A program made the translations under genes and the position numbers. 64,000 nucleotides of DNA from Serratia marcescens (lineage in GTDB: Bacteria > Pseudomonadota > Gammaproteobacteria > Enterobacterales > Enterobacteriaceae), in assembly GCF_001902635.1 (NCBI RefSeq), contig NZ_MJAO01000013.1:1-64000 (forward strand), in the 5' to 3' direction. The number at the start of each line of letters is the position of its first letter. Position 1 is the stretch's first letter. The notes beneath the pieces are model-generated. The model worked only from the letters and a program-made list of their open reading frames with translations, ran no database searches and was not told the origin of the DNA. Below, piece after piece: positions 56,199 through 64,000 of this stretch.

Positions 56199-57153
56199 CG
56201 GCGATGGCCTTGAGGTATTTCTCCAGCACGATGTTTTTACCGCACAGCACCACCGCCACCTTTTTCCCCTGGTATTCCGGCGCCAGCTTGATCGCCGCCG
56301 CCAGCGCCACGCCGGCCGCGCCCTCGATAATCCACCGATCGCTGGCGGCGATCCGGCGCATCGCGTGCTTGATCTCCGTCTCGCTGATCAACACTTTGCG
56401 GTCGATCAGCCGCTGGCACAGCGGGAAGGTTACGGCGCCCGGTTCTACGCCGCCGGCGGTGCCGTCGGACAGGGTTTCATGCTCTTCCACCGGGAAGATA
56501 TGGCCCGCTTCCAGCGCGCTGTACATGCTGGTGGCGTTCTCCGGCCAACAGGCGATAAGTTGCGTTTTCGGCGACAGTTGCCGCAGAACGGTGCCAATGC
56601 CGGCGATATAGCCACCGCCGCCCACCGCCACGAACACCGCGTCCAGATCGGCTTGTTGTTCAACCAGCTCCATGCCGCAGGTGCCTTGGCCGGCAATGAC
56701 CTGCTCGTCGTTATACGGTGAGATATAGGTTTTGCCCTGTTCGCGCGCGGCCCGCTCTCCCGCCAATTCGGCGTTCAGCGCATCGCCCGGTATCAATTCC
56801 ACGGTGCCGCCCAACGCGCGGATGGCGTCGAGTTTGATGCTCGCCGCCGTCTGCGGCGCGTAAACCGTGACGCCAACGCCCATCAGTTTACCTGCCAGGG
56901 CGACCGCCTGGCCGTGGTTACCGGTCGAGGCGGCGATTACGCCGCGCCGGCGTTGCTCGTCATCCAGCAAGCGCAGCTTGTTGCTGGCGCCGCGAAATTT
57001 AAAGGAACCGGTATGCTGCAGATGGTCGCATTTCAGATACAGCTCGCAGCCCAGCTGTTGTGAGAGCAGCACGCTGCGCTCCAATGGCGTTACCCGCACC
57101 TGAGGGCGCAGTTGCTGATGGGCGGAAACAATGGCTTCGAAGAGGGGGCTCAT
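56185..57153 (-). CDS. PLP-dependent threonine/serine dehydratase-family enzyme
   Basis: This 322-residue enzyme has the fold type II PLP motif HTGSFKFRGASNK with the Schiff-base Lys52. STGNHGQA (77-84) binds the substrate carboxylate and GGGG (179-182) the PLP phosphate. Relatives include serine racemase, threo-3-hydroxyaspartate dehydratase, trans-3-hydroxyproline-related dehydratases and EutB. No C-terminal regulatory ACT domain is present, so it is catabolic rather than biosynthetic IlvA. It is cotranscribed with the cyclodeaminase-like gene. Confidence 0.82.
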   Translation of the reverse strand: MSPLFEAIVSAHQQLRPQVRVTPLERSVLLSQQLGCELYLKCDHLQHTGSFKFRGASNKLRLLDDEQRRRGVIAASTGNHGQAVALAGKLMGVGVTVYAPQTAASIKLDAIRALGGTVELIPGDALNAELAGERAAREQGKTYISPYNDEQVIAGQGTCGMELVEQQADLDAVFVAVGGGGYIAGIGTVLRQLSPKTQLIACWPENATSMYSALEAGHIFPVEEHETLSDGTAGGVEPGAVTFPLCQRLIDRKVLISETEIKHAMRRIAASDRWIIEGAAGVALAAAIKLAPEYQGKKVAVVLCGKNIVLEKYLKAIADAHP

Positions 57154-57189
57154 ACCGGCTCCAGAGATTGAATTGGACTTAAAATCCAG

Positions 57190-57206
57190 TTTGTACTTTT
57201 TTGTAT
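57190..57206. promoter_or_regulatory. Possible operator upstream of the dehydratase gene
   Basis: TTTGTAC (57190-57196) and TTTGTAT (57200-57206) form a direct repeat at one helical turn, flanked by ATCCA and TGGAT in inverted orientation. It lies about 37-53 bases upstream of the dehydratase start. The regulator is unknown. Confidence 0.35.
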
Positions 57207-57386
57207 GGATTGTAAACCCCGGGGCTCAACCGCTGGGCAAAACCGGTCATCAAGCGGAAACGATGTGGTGCGAGCGCGCTGACGCTACAAAATAATCATT
57301 AATATCTCGTTGAGCGGCACGATGCTTTATTTATTTGCGTTAAGGACGCTGCGGCTGCGCAATTAATTTTAAATTAGGTCGTGATA

Positions 57387-57497
57387 ATGAAAAAAATAGC
57401 GCTCGCCTCATTAACCTGCGCCGTCATGGAGGCCGCTGCCCAGCCGGTGGGTTATTTCCAGTCGGCGTTATCAGCAATGGGCCGCCTTGTTTTATGA
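57387..57497 (+). pseudogene. Remnant of a small exported-protein gene
   Basis: An ATG preceded by AGG at eight bases opens a 36-codon frame starting MKKIALASLTCAVMEAAAQP, which looks like a Sec signal peptide. It stops after LSAMGRLVL. The +1 frame over the same end reads RRYQQWAALFYE before its own stop, which looks more like protein sequence than the signal frame does. This suggests a frameshifted, truncated gene for a periplasmic protein. It could also be a genuine 36-residue peptide; no family is recognised. Confidence 0.35.
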
Positions 57498-57634
57498 ATG
57501 ATAAGACGCTGGAAAATTATTGCGTAATGCCGAACTGAAAACGTAATGCTGCCCGCTCTCAGCTGGCGGTATGAAACGCTCCCGCCGATCCGGTAAGATG
57601 GCGGTTCAGTGCCAGCATGTGCAGGAGAACCGCC

Positions 57635-58915
57635 ATGAGCCATCGGGAAAAACAACTGACTTTCGACCCACGCGGGCATCAGTTAACCAATATCAACGCC
57701 TGGACGCCTGACAGCCAATGGCTGGCTTATGACGTGCGCCCGCGCGGCGCCTCTTTCACCGGCCTGAGCATCGAGCGGGTCAACGTCGCCAGCGGCGCGG
57801 TGGAGGTGGTCTATCGCGCCCAGCAGGGCGCACACGTCGGCGTGGTCACGGTCAGCCCCGATGCGCCGGCGCGTTACGCCTTTATCCACGGCCCGGAGCA
57901 CCCGGACAGCACCTGGCAGTATGATTTTCACCACCGCCGCGGGGTGATCGTCAGCGAACCGGATCGTGAGTTGGCCATCACCCTCGACGCGCTGGATATC
58001 ACTGCGCCTTACACGCCCGGCGCGTTGCGCGGTGGCAGCCATGTGCACGTTTTCAGCCCGGACGGCAGCCGCCTCAGTTTTACCTACAACGATCACGTGA
58101 TGCATGAGCGCGATCCGGCGCGCGATCTGCGCAACGTCGGTGTGGCCGTGCCGCTGCACGGGGTCAATCCGCCGAAACATCATCCGCGTGAGTATGACGG
58201 CAGCCACTATTGCGTGCTGGTCAGCGAGACCGTGCCGCAGCCGCAACCGGGCAGCGATCAGATCAATCGTGCCTACGAAGAAGGGTGGATCGGCCGTGAA
58301 GGCTACCGTAAAGCCGACGGCGGCCGGCAGCGCTGGGCGCTGGCGTTCATCGGCGATACGCTGTCTGCCACCGGCGAAAAGCTGCCGGAGGTGTTTATCG
58401 TCGATTTGCCGGAGAACGACGCCGATTACGCCAGAGCGGGCACCCGGCCGCTGCAGGGGACACAGAGCGAGCTGCCGGCGCCGCCGTCAGGCGTCAGGCA
58501 ACGGCGGTTGACCTTTACCGGTGAACGCCGTTTCCCAGGCGTGGCCACTGCGCCGCGCCATTGGTTGCGCAGTTCGCCGGACGGCAGCCAGATCGCTTTT
58601 TTGATGAAGGACGACGGCGGCGTGGTGCAGCTGTGGACGGTGTCGCCGAACGGTGGCGAGCCGCGCCAGGTGAGCCGCAGCGAGCACGACATTCAGTCGG
58701 CGTTTAGCTGGCACCCGCAGGGCGGTGCGATCGCGTTGGTGTGCGATAACAGCGTGATGCTGTGCGAGGTCGCCAGCGGCCGCCTGCAGCGTTTGACGCA
58801 GCGCAGCGTTCAGTCACCGTCGGCGGATGCCGTGGTGTTTTCTCCGGATGGCAAGAAAGTGGCGTTTATGCGTGAGATGGCGGGTTTTAACCAGATCTTT
58901 GTGGTTGAGGCGTAA
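57635..58915 (+). CDS. yidR: TolB-like beta-propeller protein YidR (DUF3748)
   Basis: This 426-residue protein resembles E. coli YidR. Repeated blade motifs such as SPDGSRLSF, SPDGSQIAFLMKD and SPDGKKVAFMRE indicate a WD40/TolB-type beta-propeller. No signal peptide is seen in the chosen start (MSHREKQLTFDPRGHQ), so it may be cytoplasmic. The ATG follows AGGAG by seven bases. Its function is not known; neighbours yidQ and ibpA follow the E. coli order. Confidence 0.85.
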   Translation: MSHREKQLTFDPRGHQLTNINAWTPDSQWLAYDVRPRGASFTGLSIERVNVASGAVEVVYRAQQGAHVGVVTVSPDAPARYAFIHGPEHPDSTWQYDFHHRRGVIVSEPDRELAITLDALDITAPYTPGALRGGSHVHVFSPDGSRLSFTYNDHVMHERDPARDLRNVGVAVPLHGVNPPKHHPREYDGSHYCVLVSETVPQPQPGSDQINRAYEEGWIGREGYRKADGGRQRWALAFIGDTLSATGEKLPEVFIVDLPENDADYARAGTRPLQGTQSELPAPPSGVRQRRLTFTGERRFPGVATAPRHWLRSSPDGSQIAFLMKDDGGVVQLWTVSPNGGEPRQVSRSEHDIQSAFSWHPQGGAIALVCDNSVMLCEVASGRLQRLTQRSVQSPSADAVVFSPDGKKVAFMREMAGFNQIFVVEA

Positions 58916-58956
58916 CGCAGATTGCGGGCCAGGAGGCGGCCCGCGGCATTCGCTGA

Positions 58957-59304
58957 TTAATGCATGGCGGTGCTTTCGTCGCCCTGGCCGGGATTGCCGG
59001 TCGTTGCCAGATTCTGCTGCTCGCTGCGCAGGATGCGCGCCTTAGGCGAGTCTGCAGCCGTGTCGTTGCCCGAACGCAGATAGTCATAAGGCAGCAGCAC
59101 GGTATCCATCACCGCAGAGAACGGCAGATCCAGCGCCACCAGTGGCATCATCGCCCAGCTGGTGTTGTCGTCCTTCAGCATGCCCACGCTGGCGCGAGTG
59201 CCGGGATAGTAACCCTGATTCGGGCCGGTATGGCTCATCACGCTGGAGCAACCGCTGGTTGCCAACAACATGCAGCCTGTCGCTATCGCTTTCATCATCG
59301 TCAT
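58957..59304 (-). CDS. yidQ: Small lipoprotein YidQ (DUF1375)
   Basis: This 115-residue protein has a lipoprotein signal (MLLATSGC), with Cys19 the expected lipidation site. The conserved family body follows: YYPGTRASVGML and ALDLPFSAVMDTVLLPYDYLRSG. A lipoprotein with Ser at +2 would go to the outer membrane. The C-terminal 30 residues are polar and probably disordered. The ATG follows AGGA by seven bases. Function unknown. Confidence 0.85.
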   Translation of the reverse strand: MTMMKAIATGCMLLATSGCSSVMSHTGPNQGYYPGTRASVGMLKDDNTSWAMMPLVALDLPFSAVMDTVLLPYDYLRSGNDTAADSPKARILRSEQQNLATTGNPGQGDESTAMH

Positions 59305-59470
59305 TAATCCATCCTGCAGGGTTGCTGTTCCCCTAAATTAAGCTGATTTATAGCATCCTGTTGCCGCTTTAAAAGAAGCAAAATCCCGCTCTGTGGCGGC
59401 TCTCTCACTTTAGTGTAAGTGGTAAAAAAACTTTCACCAATCGGTTCGGCCTTTTTTTGATCCTCGCCTG

Positions 59471-59497
59471 TTGAATTGATGAAATCAACCCCCATTT
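59471..59497 (+). promoter_or_regulatory. Heat-shock (sigma-32) promoter of ibpAB
   Basis: TTGAA (59471-59475) is followed after 14 bases by CCCCATTT (59490-59497), a perfect match to the sigma-32 -10 consensus CCCCATNT. Transcription would start near 59504, about 109 bases before the ibpA ATG. The gap 59305-59612 holds this promoter, the leader with its ROSE-like hairpin and no gene. Confidence 0.88.
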
Positions 59498-59582
59498 TAT
59501 CATCAGAGCCGAATTGAGAATTCGCCGTAAGGGAATTCTGGCTTAATTAGCCTGTCCAGAGTGGAAGGCGTATTTATTTCAA

Positions 59583-59605
59583 CCTCGCTGAAGTGCCTTA
59601 GGAGG
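59583..59605 (+). promoter_or_regulatory. ROSE-like RNA thermometer of ibpA
   Basis: CCTCGCT (59583-59589) can pair with the Shine-Dalgarno AGGAGG (59600-59605) across a 10-base loop, with one G left opposite the purine pair. This is the UYGCU/anti-SD core of ROSE elements, which melts on heat shock to free the ribosome site. A ROSE element upstream of ibpA is established in E. coli. Confidence 0.75.
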
Positions 59606-59612
59606 CTGTTTT

Positions 59613-60026
59613 ATGCGTAATTTTGATCTTTCCCCGCTATACCGTTCCGCCATTGGTTTCGATCGCCTGTTCAACGCGCTGGAAGCCGGCCAGAGTCAGG
59701 GCAACGGTGGTTATCCGCCTTATAATGTCGAACTGGTAGATGAAAATCATTATCGCATCGCCATCGCGGTGGCCGGGTTTGCCGAGCAGGAGTTGGAGAT
59801 CACCGCGCAAGATAACCTGCTGATCGTGCGCGGGGCGCACAATAACGAACCGGCGGAAAAAACCTATTTATACCAGGGCATCGCCGAGCGTAATTTCGAG
59901 CGTAAATTCCAGTTGGCCGAACATATACAAATTAATGGCGCTAAACTGGAGAACGGTTTGCTTTATATCGACATGCAACGCATCGTGCCGGAAACATTAA
60001 AACCGCGCCGTATCGAAATTAAATAA
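59613..60026 (+). CDS. ibpA: Small heat-shock chaperone IbpA
   Basis: IbpA is an alpha-crystallin-type chaperone that coats aggregating proteins and passes them to the DnaK/ClpB machinery. The 137-residue protein begins [20 protein letters not shown] and has the central alpha-crystallin domain ([20 protein letters not shown] to [12 protein letters not shown]). Its C-terminal tail has the IxI-type anchor RRIEIK. Expression should be heat-induced at two levels: a sigma-32 promoter and a thermosensing leader. ibpB follows after 107 bases. Confidence 0.96.
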   Translation: MRNFDLSPLYRSAIGFDRLFNALEAGQSQGNGGYPPYNVELVDENHYRIAIAVAGFAEQELEITAQDNLLIVRGAHNNEPAEKTYLYQGIAERNFERKFQLAEHIQINGAKLENGLLYIDMQRIVPETLKPRRIEIK

Positions 60027-60037
60027 ATTTCCGTTTC

Positions 60038-60058
60038 ACCGGCAGGTACGCTGCCGGT
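60038..60058 (+). repeat. Intercistronic hairpin between ibpA and ibpB
   Basis: ACCGGCAG (60038-60045) pairs with CTGCCGGT (60051-60058) around GTACG, just after the ibpA stop. It has no T-run and could mark an RNA processing or stability point. Confidence 0.6.
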
Positions 60059-60107
60059 AAATATGAAGTTATGTCTAGCCTGCCGTCAGGGGGCTGAATA
60101 AACACAT

Positions 60108-60125
60108 CTCGCTTAATGAAAGGAG
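60108..60125 (+). promoter_or_regulatory. ROSE-like RNA thermometer of ibpB
   Basis: CTCGCTT (60108-60114) can pair with AAGGAG (60120-60125), the ibpB Shine-Dalgarno, across a 5-base loop with one G bulged. The core has the same UCGCU pattern as the ibpA element. TTCCT just before the ATG could instead pair with AGGA, giving a second closed form. Confidence 0.55.
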
Positions 60126-60133
60126 TTGTTCCT

Positions 60134-60562
60134 ATGCGTAATTACGATTTATCCCCGCTTCTGCGTCAATGGATTGGTTTTGATAAATTAGCCAGTTCAA
60201 TGGGTGGCCAGGAACCTCAGGGGTTCCCGCCGTATAACATTGAGAAAAGCGATGACAATCACTATCGCATTTCTCTGGCGCTGGCCGGTTTCCGGCAGAG
60301 CGACCTGAATATTGAAGTGGAAGGGCCGCGCCTGACTGTCAGCGGTAAGCCGACGCCGCCGGAAAAACAGGTCGAATACCTGCATCAGGGCTTGGTGTGC
60401 AAAGAGTTCCAACTGACCTTTACCCTGGCGGAGCATCTGCAGGTGTCTGAGGCCAAATTTGAAAACGGTCTGCTGCATATCGATCTGGTGCGTCAGGTGC
60501 CTGAGGCCTTGCAGCCGCAGCGCATCGCCATCAGTGCGACGCCGGCGCTGGAAGCCAAATAA
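60134..60562 (+). CDS. ibpB: Small heat-shock chaperone IbpB
   Basis: IbpB is the paralogue that works in mixed assemblies with IbpA and helps substrates leave the aggregates. The 142-residue protein begins [20 protein letters not shown] and has the alpha-crystallin domain ([20 protein letters not shown] to [13 protein letters not shown]). A C-terminal IxI-like QRIAI follows. The ATG at 60134 is eight bases after AGGAG; an upstream in-frame ATG at 60116 lies within the predicted thermometer stem and is not used by the family. Confidence 0.95.
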   Translation: MRNYDLSPLLRQWIGFDKLASSMGGQEPQGFPPYNIEKSDDNHYRISLALAGFRQSDLNIEVEGPRLTVSGKPTPPEKQVEYLHQGLVCKEFQLTFTLAEHLQVSEAKFENGLLHIDLVRQVPEALQPQRIAISATPALEAK

Positions 60563-60588
60563 CCGGCTGAAAAACGGTAATAAACATG

Positions 60589-60616
60589 CGGGGGAGGTCC
60601 AGACGGATCTCCCCCG
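60589..60616 (+). terminator. Probable ibpAB terminator
   Basis: CGGGGGAG (60589-60596) pairs with CTCCCCCG (60609-60616), and TCC/GGA extends the stem. The downstream sequence is only TTGCGTT, so it may be an inefficient or factor-assisted terminator. Confidence 0.5.
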
Positions 60617-60729
60617 TTGCGTTATGTGGCGCACGCCACAGTCCCCTTGTCATCCCGATGCCATAATCCTTGTAAGTTGTGTGTCTTTGGCCGCACACCC
60701 AATGTTTAACTTTGGCAAGGATGTGACCT

Positions 60730-62388
60730 ATGAGCGATATCGCCCTGACCGTCAGCATGTTGGCGCTGGCGGCCGTCATTGGGCTGTGGATGGGGAACTG
60801 GAAGCTGTACGGCGTCGGCCTGGGCATTGGCGGCGTGTTATTCGGCGGCCTCCTGGTCGGGCATTTCGCCCAGAGCGGGCAAATCAGCCTGAATGGCGAC
60901 ATGCTGCACTTTATCCAGGAGTTCGGCCTGATCCTGTTCGTCTACACCATTGGCATTCAGGTCGGCCCCGGTTTCTTCTCTTCGCTGCGCGTCTCCGGTC
61001 TGCGGCTCAACGCCTTCGCGGTGCTGCTGGTGCTGACCGGCGGTGTGGTGGCGGCGGCGGTGCACAAGCTGTTTGAGGTGCCGCTGCCGATCATCCTCGG
61101 GGTGTTCTCCGGTGCGGTCACCAACACCCCAGCGCTGGGCGCCGGCCAACAAATCCTGACCGACCTCGGTTCCGATCCGGCGTTGGTGGACGGCATGGGG
61201 ATGGGGTACGCCATGGCCTATCCGTTCGGTATTTGCGGCATCCTGCTGGTAATGTGGCTGATCCGGCTGTTTTTCCGCATCAACATCGAGCGCGAGGCGC
61301 AGGCGTTTGAAAGCAGCCTGGGCAATCAGCGCGAGCTGTTGCACGCCATGAACGTGGCGGTGCGCAATCCCAACCTGCAGGGCATGGCGATCAAGAACGT
61401 GCCGCTGCTCAACGGTGAAGAGATCGTCTGCTCGCGCCTCAAACGCGGGGAGCTGTTGATGGTACCGGCGCCGCATGAGCGGCTGGAACTCGGCGACTAC
61501 CTGCATCTGGTGGGCAAACGCGAAGATCTGGAGAATGCCCGGCTGGTGATCGGCGAGGAGGTGGACGCCTCGCTGTCGACGCGCGGCACCGCGCTGCAGG
61601 TGGTGAGGGCGGTGGTGACCAACGAGCAGGTGCTGGGCAAGAAAATCCGCGATCTTAACCTGAAGCAGAAGTATGACGTGGTGATTTCACGCCTCAACCG
61701 CGCTGGCGTAGAGCTGGTGGCCGGCAGCAATGTGACGCTGCAGTTCGGCGACATTCTCAACCTGGTCGGCCGACCGGAGGCCATCGATGCGGTAACGGCA
61801 ATCGTCGGCAACGCCCAACAAAAATTGCAGCAGGTGCAGATGCTGCCGGTCTTTATCGGCATCGGCCTCGGGGTGCTGCTCGGCTCCATTCCGCTGTTTG
61901 TGCCCGGCTTCCCGGCGGCGTTGCGGCTGGGGCTGGCCGGCGGGCCGCTGGTGGCGGCGTTGATCCTGGGGCGCATCGGCAGCATCGGCAAGCTGTACTG
62001 GTTTATGCCGCCGAGCGCCAACCTGGCGCTGCGCGAACTGGGTATTGTGCTGTTTCTGGCGGTGGTCGGGTTGAAATCGGGCGGCAACTTCATCGATACG
62101 TTGCTGCATGGCGAGGGGCTGACGTGGATTGGTTACGGCGCGTTGATCACCGCCATTCCGCTGCTGAGCGTCGGTATTCTGGCGCGCACGGTGGGCAAGA
62201 TGAACTACCTGACGCTGTCCGGTATGTTGGCGGGGTCGATGACCGATCCGCCGGCGCTGGCCTTCGCCAACGGCCTGCACCCCACCAGCGGCGCCGCCGC
62301 GCTGTCTTACGCCACCGTTTATCCGCTGGCGATGTTTCTGCGCATCATGTCGCCGCAGCTGCTGGCGGTGCTGTTTTGGACGCTGTAA
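60730..62388 (+). CDS. yidE: YidE/AspT-family putative transporter
   Basis: This 552-residue inner-membrane protein has two blocks of membrane helices. They flank a cytoplasmic region with two TrkA-C-type (RCK_C) domains, at about residues 200-295 and 295-375. The repeat [18 protein letters not shown] and [17 protein letters not shown] shows the internal duplication typical of the AspT antiporter family. The substrate is unknown. It follows ibpB in the E. coli order but with its own 167-base gap, and it converges on avtA. Confidence 0.9.
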   Translation: MSDIALTVSMLALAAVIGLWMGNWKLYGVGLGIGGVLFGGLLVGHFAQSGQISLNGDMLHFIQEFGLILFVYTIGIQVGPGFFSSLRVSGLRLNAFAVLLVLTGGVVAAAVHKLFEVPLPIILGVFSGAVTNTPALGAGQQILTDLGSDPALVDGMGMGYAMAYPFGICGILLVMWLIRLFFRINIEREAQAFESSLGNQRELLHAMNVAVRNPNLQGMAIKNVPLLNGEEIVCSRLKRGELLMVPAPHERLELGDYLHLVGKREDLENARLVIGEEVDASLSTRGTALQVVRAVVTNEQVLGKKIRDLNLKQKYDVVISRLNRAGVELVAGSNVTLQFGDILNLVGRPEAIDAVTAIVGNAQQKLQQVQMLPVFIGIGLGVLLGSIPLFVPGFPAALRLGLAGGPLVAALILGRIGSIGKLYWFMPPSANLALRELGIVLFLAVVGLKSGGNFIDTLLHGEGLTWIGYGALITAIPLLSVGILARTVGKMNYLTLSGMLAGSMTDPPALAFANGLHPTSGAAALSYATVYPLAMFLRIMSPQLLAVLFWTL

Positions 62389-62391
62389 TCC

Positions 62392-62417
62392 AAAAAAAGG
62401 GCGCCGTGGTGGCGCCC
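62392..62417 (-). terminator. avtA terminator
   Basis: GGGCGCC (62399-62405) pairs with GGCGCCC (62411-62417) around GTGGT. On the minus strand seven Ts follow (complement of 62392-62398). Confidence 0.9.
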
Positions 62418-62430
62418 CGATGGGTTGAGC

Positions 62431-63684
62431 TTAGTTCGCTTCCTGATGCGCGCGTTCGATCTCTTCCGCCAGGATCGCCACGCCGCGCTCTATTTTCTCT
62501 GGATCGGGCACGTAGTTCATGCGCATGCACTGGTGGGTATGCGGCCACTCATGCTCCAGCCCCGGGAAGAAGTAGTGGCCCGGCACCATCAGCACGCCGC
62601 GCTTTTTCAGGCGCTGATACAGCACTTCGGTGGTGATCGGCAGGTCCTTGAACCATAGCCAGAGGAAGATAGCCCCTTCCGGTTTGTGGATCAGGCAACG
62701 CTCCGGCGACAGGTAACGGCGGATAATCTCGATGGTGTGTTCGACACGCTGTTTGTAGAACGGGCGGATCACCTCGTTCGACAGGCGCAGCAGATCGCCG
62801 CGCGCGATCATTTCCGTCGCCATTGCCGGCCCCATGCTGCCCGGCGACAGGCTGATGATGCCGTTCATGTTGGTCAGCGCGGTGATCACCTTCTCGTCGG
62901 CGATCACGATGCCGCAGCGCGAGCCCGGCAGGCCGAGCTTGGACAGGCTCATGCACAGGATGGTGTTCGGGTTCCACAGCGGCGTGGCGTCGCTGAAGAT
63001 GATGCCGGGGAAAGGCACGCCGTAGGCGTTGTCGATCACCAGCGGAATATCGCGCTGCTGCGCCAGCAGGTCGAGCTTCATCAGCTCTTCGTCGGTGATC
63101 ACGTTGCCGGTCGGGTTGGTCGGCCGTGAAACGCAGATCATGCCGATGTCGTCGCCGATGGTGAGGTGTTCAAAATCAACGTGATATTTGAACTGGCCGT
63201 CCGGCAGCAGCTCGATGTTCGGTTTGGCGGAGACGAACAGCCCTTCGTCCAGCCCGGCGTCGGCATAGCCGATATATTCCGGCGCCAGCGGGAACAGCAC
63301 GCGGCGGCGCGAACCGTCGGCGTAGCGGCCGGCGAACAGGTTAAACAAGTAGAAAAACGCGCTTTGGCTGCCGTTAGTCAGTGCAATATTCTGTGGCGAA
63401 ATCTCCCAGCCGAGCTCGTCGCGCAGCAGATTAGCCAGCGCTTTCAGCAGCGCGTCTTTGCCTTGTGGGCCGTCGTAGTTGCACAGCGCCTCGGTCAGTT
63501 TGCCTTGGTCGAGCATCTCCTGGCACAGCTGTTTGAAGTAGGCTTCCATCTCTGGGATCTGCGCCGGGTTGCCGCCGCCGAGCATGATGGCACCGGGGGT
63601 GCGCAGGCCTTCGTTCAGGTCGTCCATCAAACGGGTAATGCCCGCATAACGGGTAAATTTTTCGCCGAAAAGTGAGAAAGTCAT
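62431..63684 (-). CDS. avtA: Valine-pyruvate aminotransferase
   Basis: AvtA exchanges amino groups between valine and pyruvate to give alanine and 2-oxoisovalerate, a fold type I PLP reaction. The 417-residue protein has GGGNPAQIPEM near the N-terminus. The PLP-binding core is VSRPTNPTGNVI, VIDNAYGVPFPG and SLSKLGLPGSR, with Schiff-base Lys249. I chose the ATG at 63684, giving MTFSLFGEKFTR as in E. coli; the 32 codons upstream are not conserved. It is a single-gene unit between yidE and malS. Confidence 0.94.
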   Translation of the reverse strand: MTFSLFGEKFTRYAGITRLMDDLNEGLRTPGAIMLGGGNPAQIPEMEAYFKQLCQEMLDQGKLTEALCNYDGPQGKDALLKALANLLRDELGWEISPQNIALTNGSQSAFFYLFNLFAGRYADGSRRRVLFPLAPEYIGYADAGLDEGLFVSAKPNIELLPDGQFKYHVDFEHLTIGDDIGMICVSRPTNPTGNVITDEELMKLDLLAQQRDIPLVIDNAYGVPFPGIIFSDATPLWNPNTILCMSLSKLGLPGSRCGIVIADEKVITALTNMNGIISLSPGSMGPAMATEMIARGDLLRLSNEVIRPFYKQRVEHTIEIIRRYLSPERCLIHKPEGAIFLWLWFKDLPITTEVLYQRLKKRGVLMVPGHYFFPGLEHEWPHTHQCMRMNYVPDPEKIERGVAILAEEIERAHQEAN

Positions 63685-63819
63685 AGGTGCAGCAGTACTG
63701 TTTCTTAGCAGGTAATCACCCACCATACCGCCAGATAAATCCCGCTGCAATGCGGCCGATAAATCGACCAATGGGCACAAACTTCGCCCATTAGCCGATT
63801 GGTAGCATATTACACTGGA

Positions 63820-64000
63820 TTATTGTGACCGTTCGCCGGCCCACACCACCATCACCTTATCGTCGCCGAGCCGGCGGCTGAAGGCGTAGTAGCCGGTGTG
63901 CGGTTGCGGGGTTTGCACGCCGCCGCCGATCGCCGGGTGGCGAGCGCGGAACTGCCCCAGCCGCTGCCAGTGAGCCAGCAGCGAGGCTTTTTCCCCCTGC
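63820..64000 (-). CDS. malS: 3' end of periplasmic alpha-amylase MalS (partial)
   Basis: A minus-strand frame runs from the window edge to a TAA at 63820-63822. Its 59 complete codons include SLLAHWQRLGQFRARHPAIG and, at the end, DDKVMVVWAGERSQ. These match the C-terminus of the E. coli periplasmic alpha-amylase MalS, which lies next to avtA in E. coli. The rest of the gene, including its catalytic domain and signal peptide, is outside the window. Confidence 0.85.
   Translation of the reverse strand, partial: QGEKASLLAHWQRLGQFRARHPAIGGGVQTPQPHTGYYAFSRRLGDDKVMVVWAGERSQ

Larger units (their letters stand above)
57154..57634. other. Intergenic region with a decayed reading frame
   Basis: This 481-base gap lies between the divergent dehydratase and yidR genes. 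It contains the possible operator at 57190-57206 and a short signal-peptide-like frame at 57387-57497. The remainder shows nothing I recognise. The yidR ribosome site AGGAG is at 57623-57627. Confidence 0.6.

Overview
The window is the chromosomal replication-origin region of a gammaproteobacterium of the order Enterobacterales. The GC-rich coding sequence and E. coli-like proteins and gene order point to Serratia, most likely S. marcescens or a close relative. The genus call is inferred from protein similarity and synteny recalled from memory; no database search was run. Nearly everything is core genome. I see no prophage, insertion sequence, integron, CRISPR array, rRNA or tRNA gene.

Layout. 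1-8.2 kb: a GntR regulator (yieP-like), the MFS exporter hsrA, then the ribose operon rbsDACBKR on the minus strand with its control region. 8.2-15.0 kb: the potassium transporter kup, ravA-viaA, asnA and asnC. 15.0-15.9 kb: mioC and oriC, with DnaA boxes, three AT-rich 13-mers and dense GATC sites. 15.9-29.8 kb: mnmG, rsmG, the nine-gene atp operon, glmU and glmS. 29.9-34.7 kb: the phosphate regulon operon pstSCAB-phoU behind two tandem Pho boxes.

34.7-43.5 kb is the most variable part: an amino-acid type ABC importer with no ATPase gene, yieH, a Nudix hydrolase, adeP, a secreted alpha/beta-hydrolase-like protein, chrR, a yieE-type phosphopantetheinyl transferase and a metallo-beta-lactamase-fold protein. 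43.6-54.3 kb: mnmE-yidC-yidD-rnpA-rpmH on the minus strand and, divergently, dnaA-dnaN-recF-gyrB. 54.4-64 kb: yidA, a two-gene dehydratase/ornithine-cyclodeaminase-like unit, yidR, yidQ, the small heat-shock genes ibpA and ibpB, yidE, avtA and the 3' end of malS, which runs off the window.

The genes cover replication initiation (dnaA, dnaN, gyrB, oriC), tRNA modification (mnmE, mnmG), membrane protein biogenesis (yidC, yidD), energy (atp), cell-wall precursor supply (glmU, glmS) and nutrient uptake (rbs, kup, pst). I found no convincing undescribed multi-gene system. The observations worth following are mostly regulatory: two rbs operators with one overlapping a CRP-like site; hairpins directly behind each of three periplasmic binding-protein genes; ROSE-like elements before both ibpA and ibpB; and a long palindromic RNA element between dnaN and recF. 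A few proteins also lack expected catalytic or energising parts.
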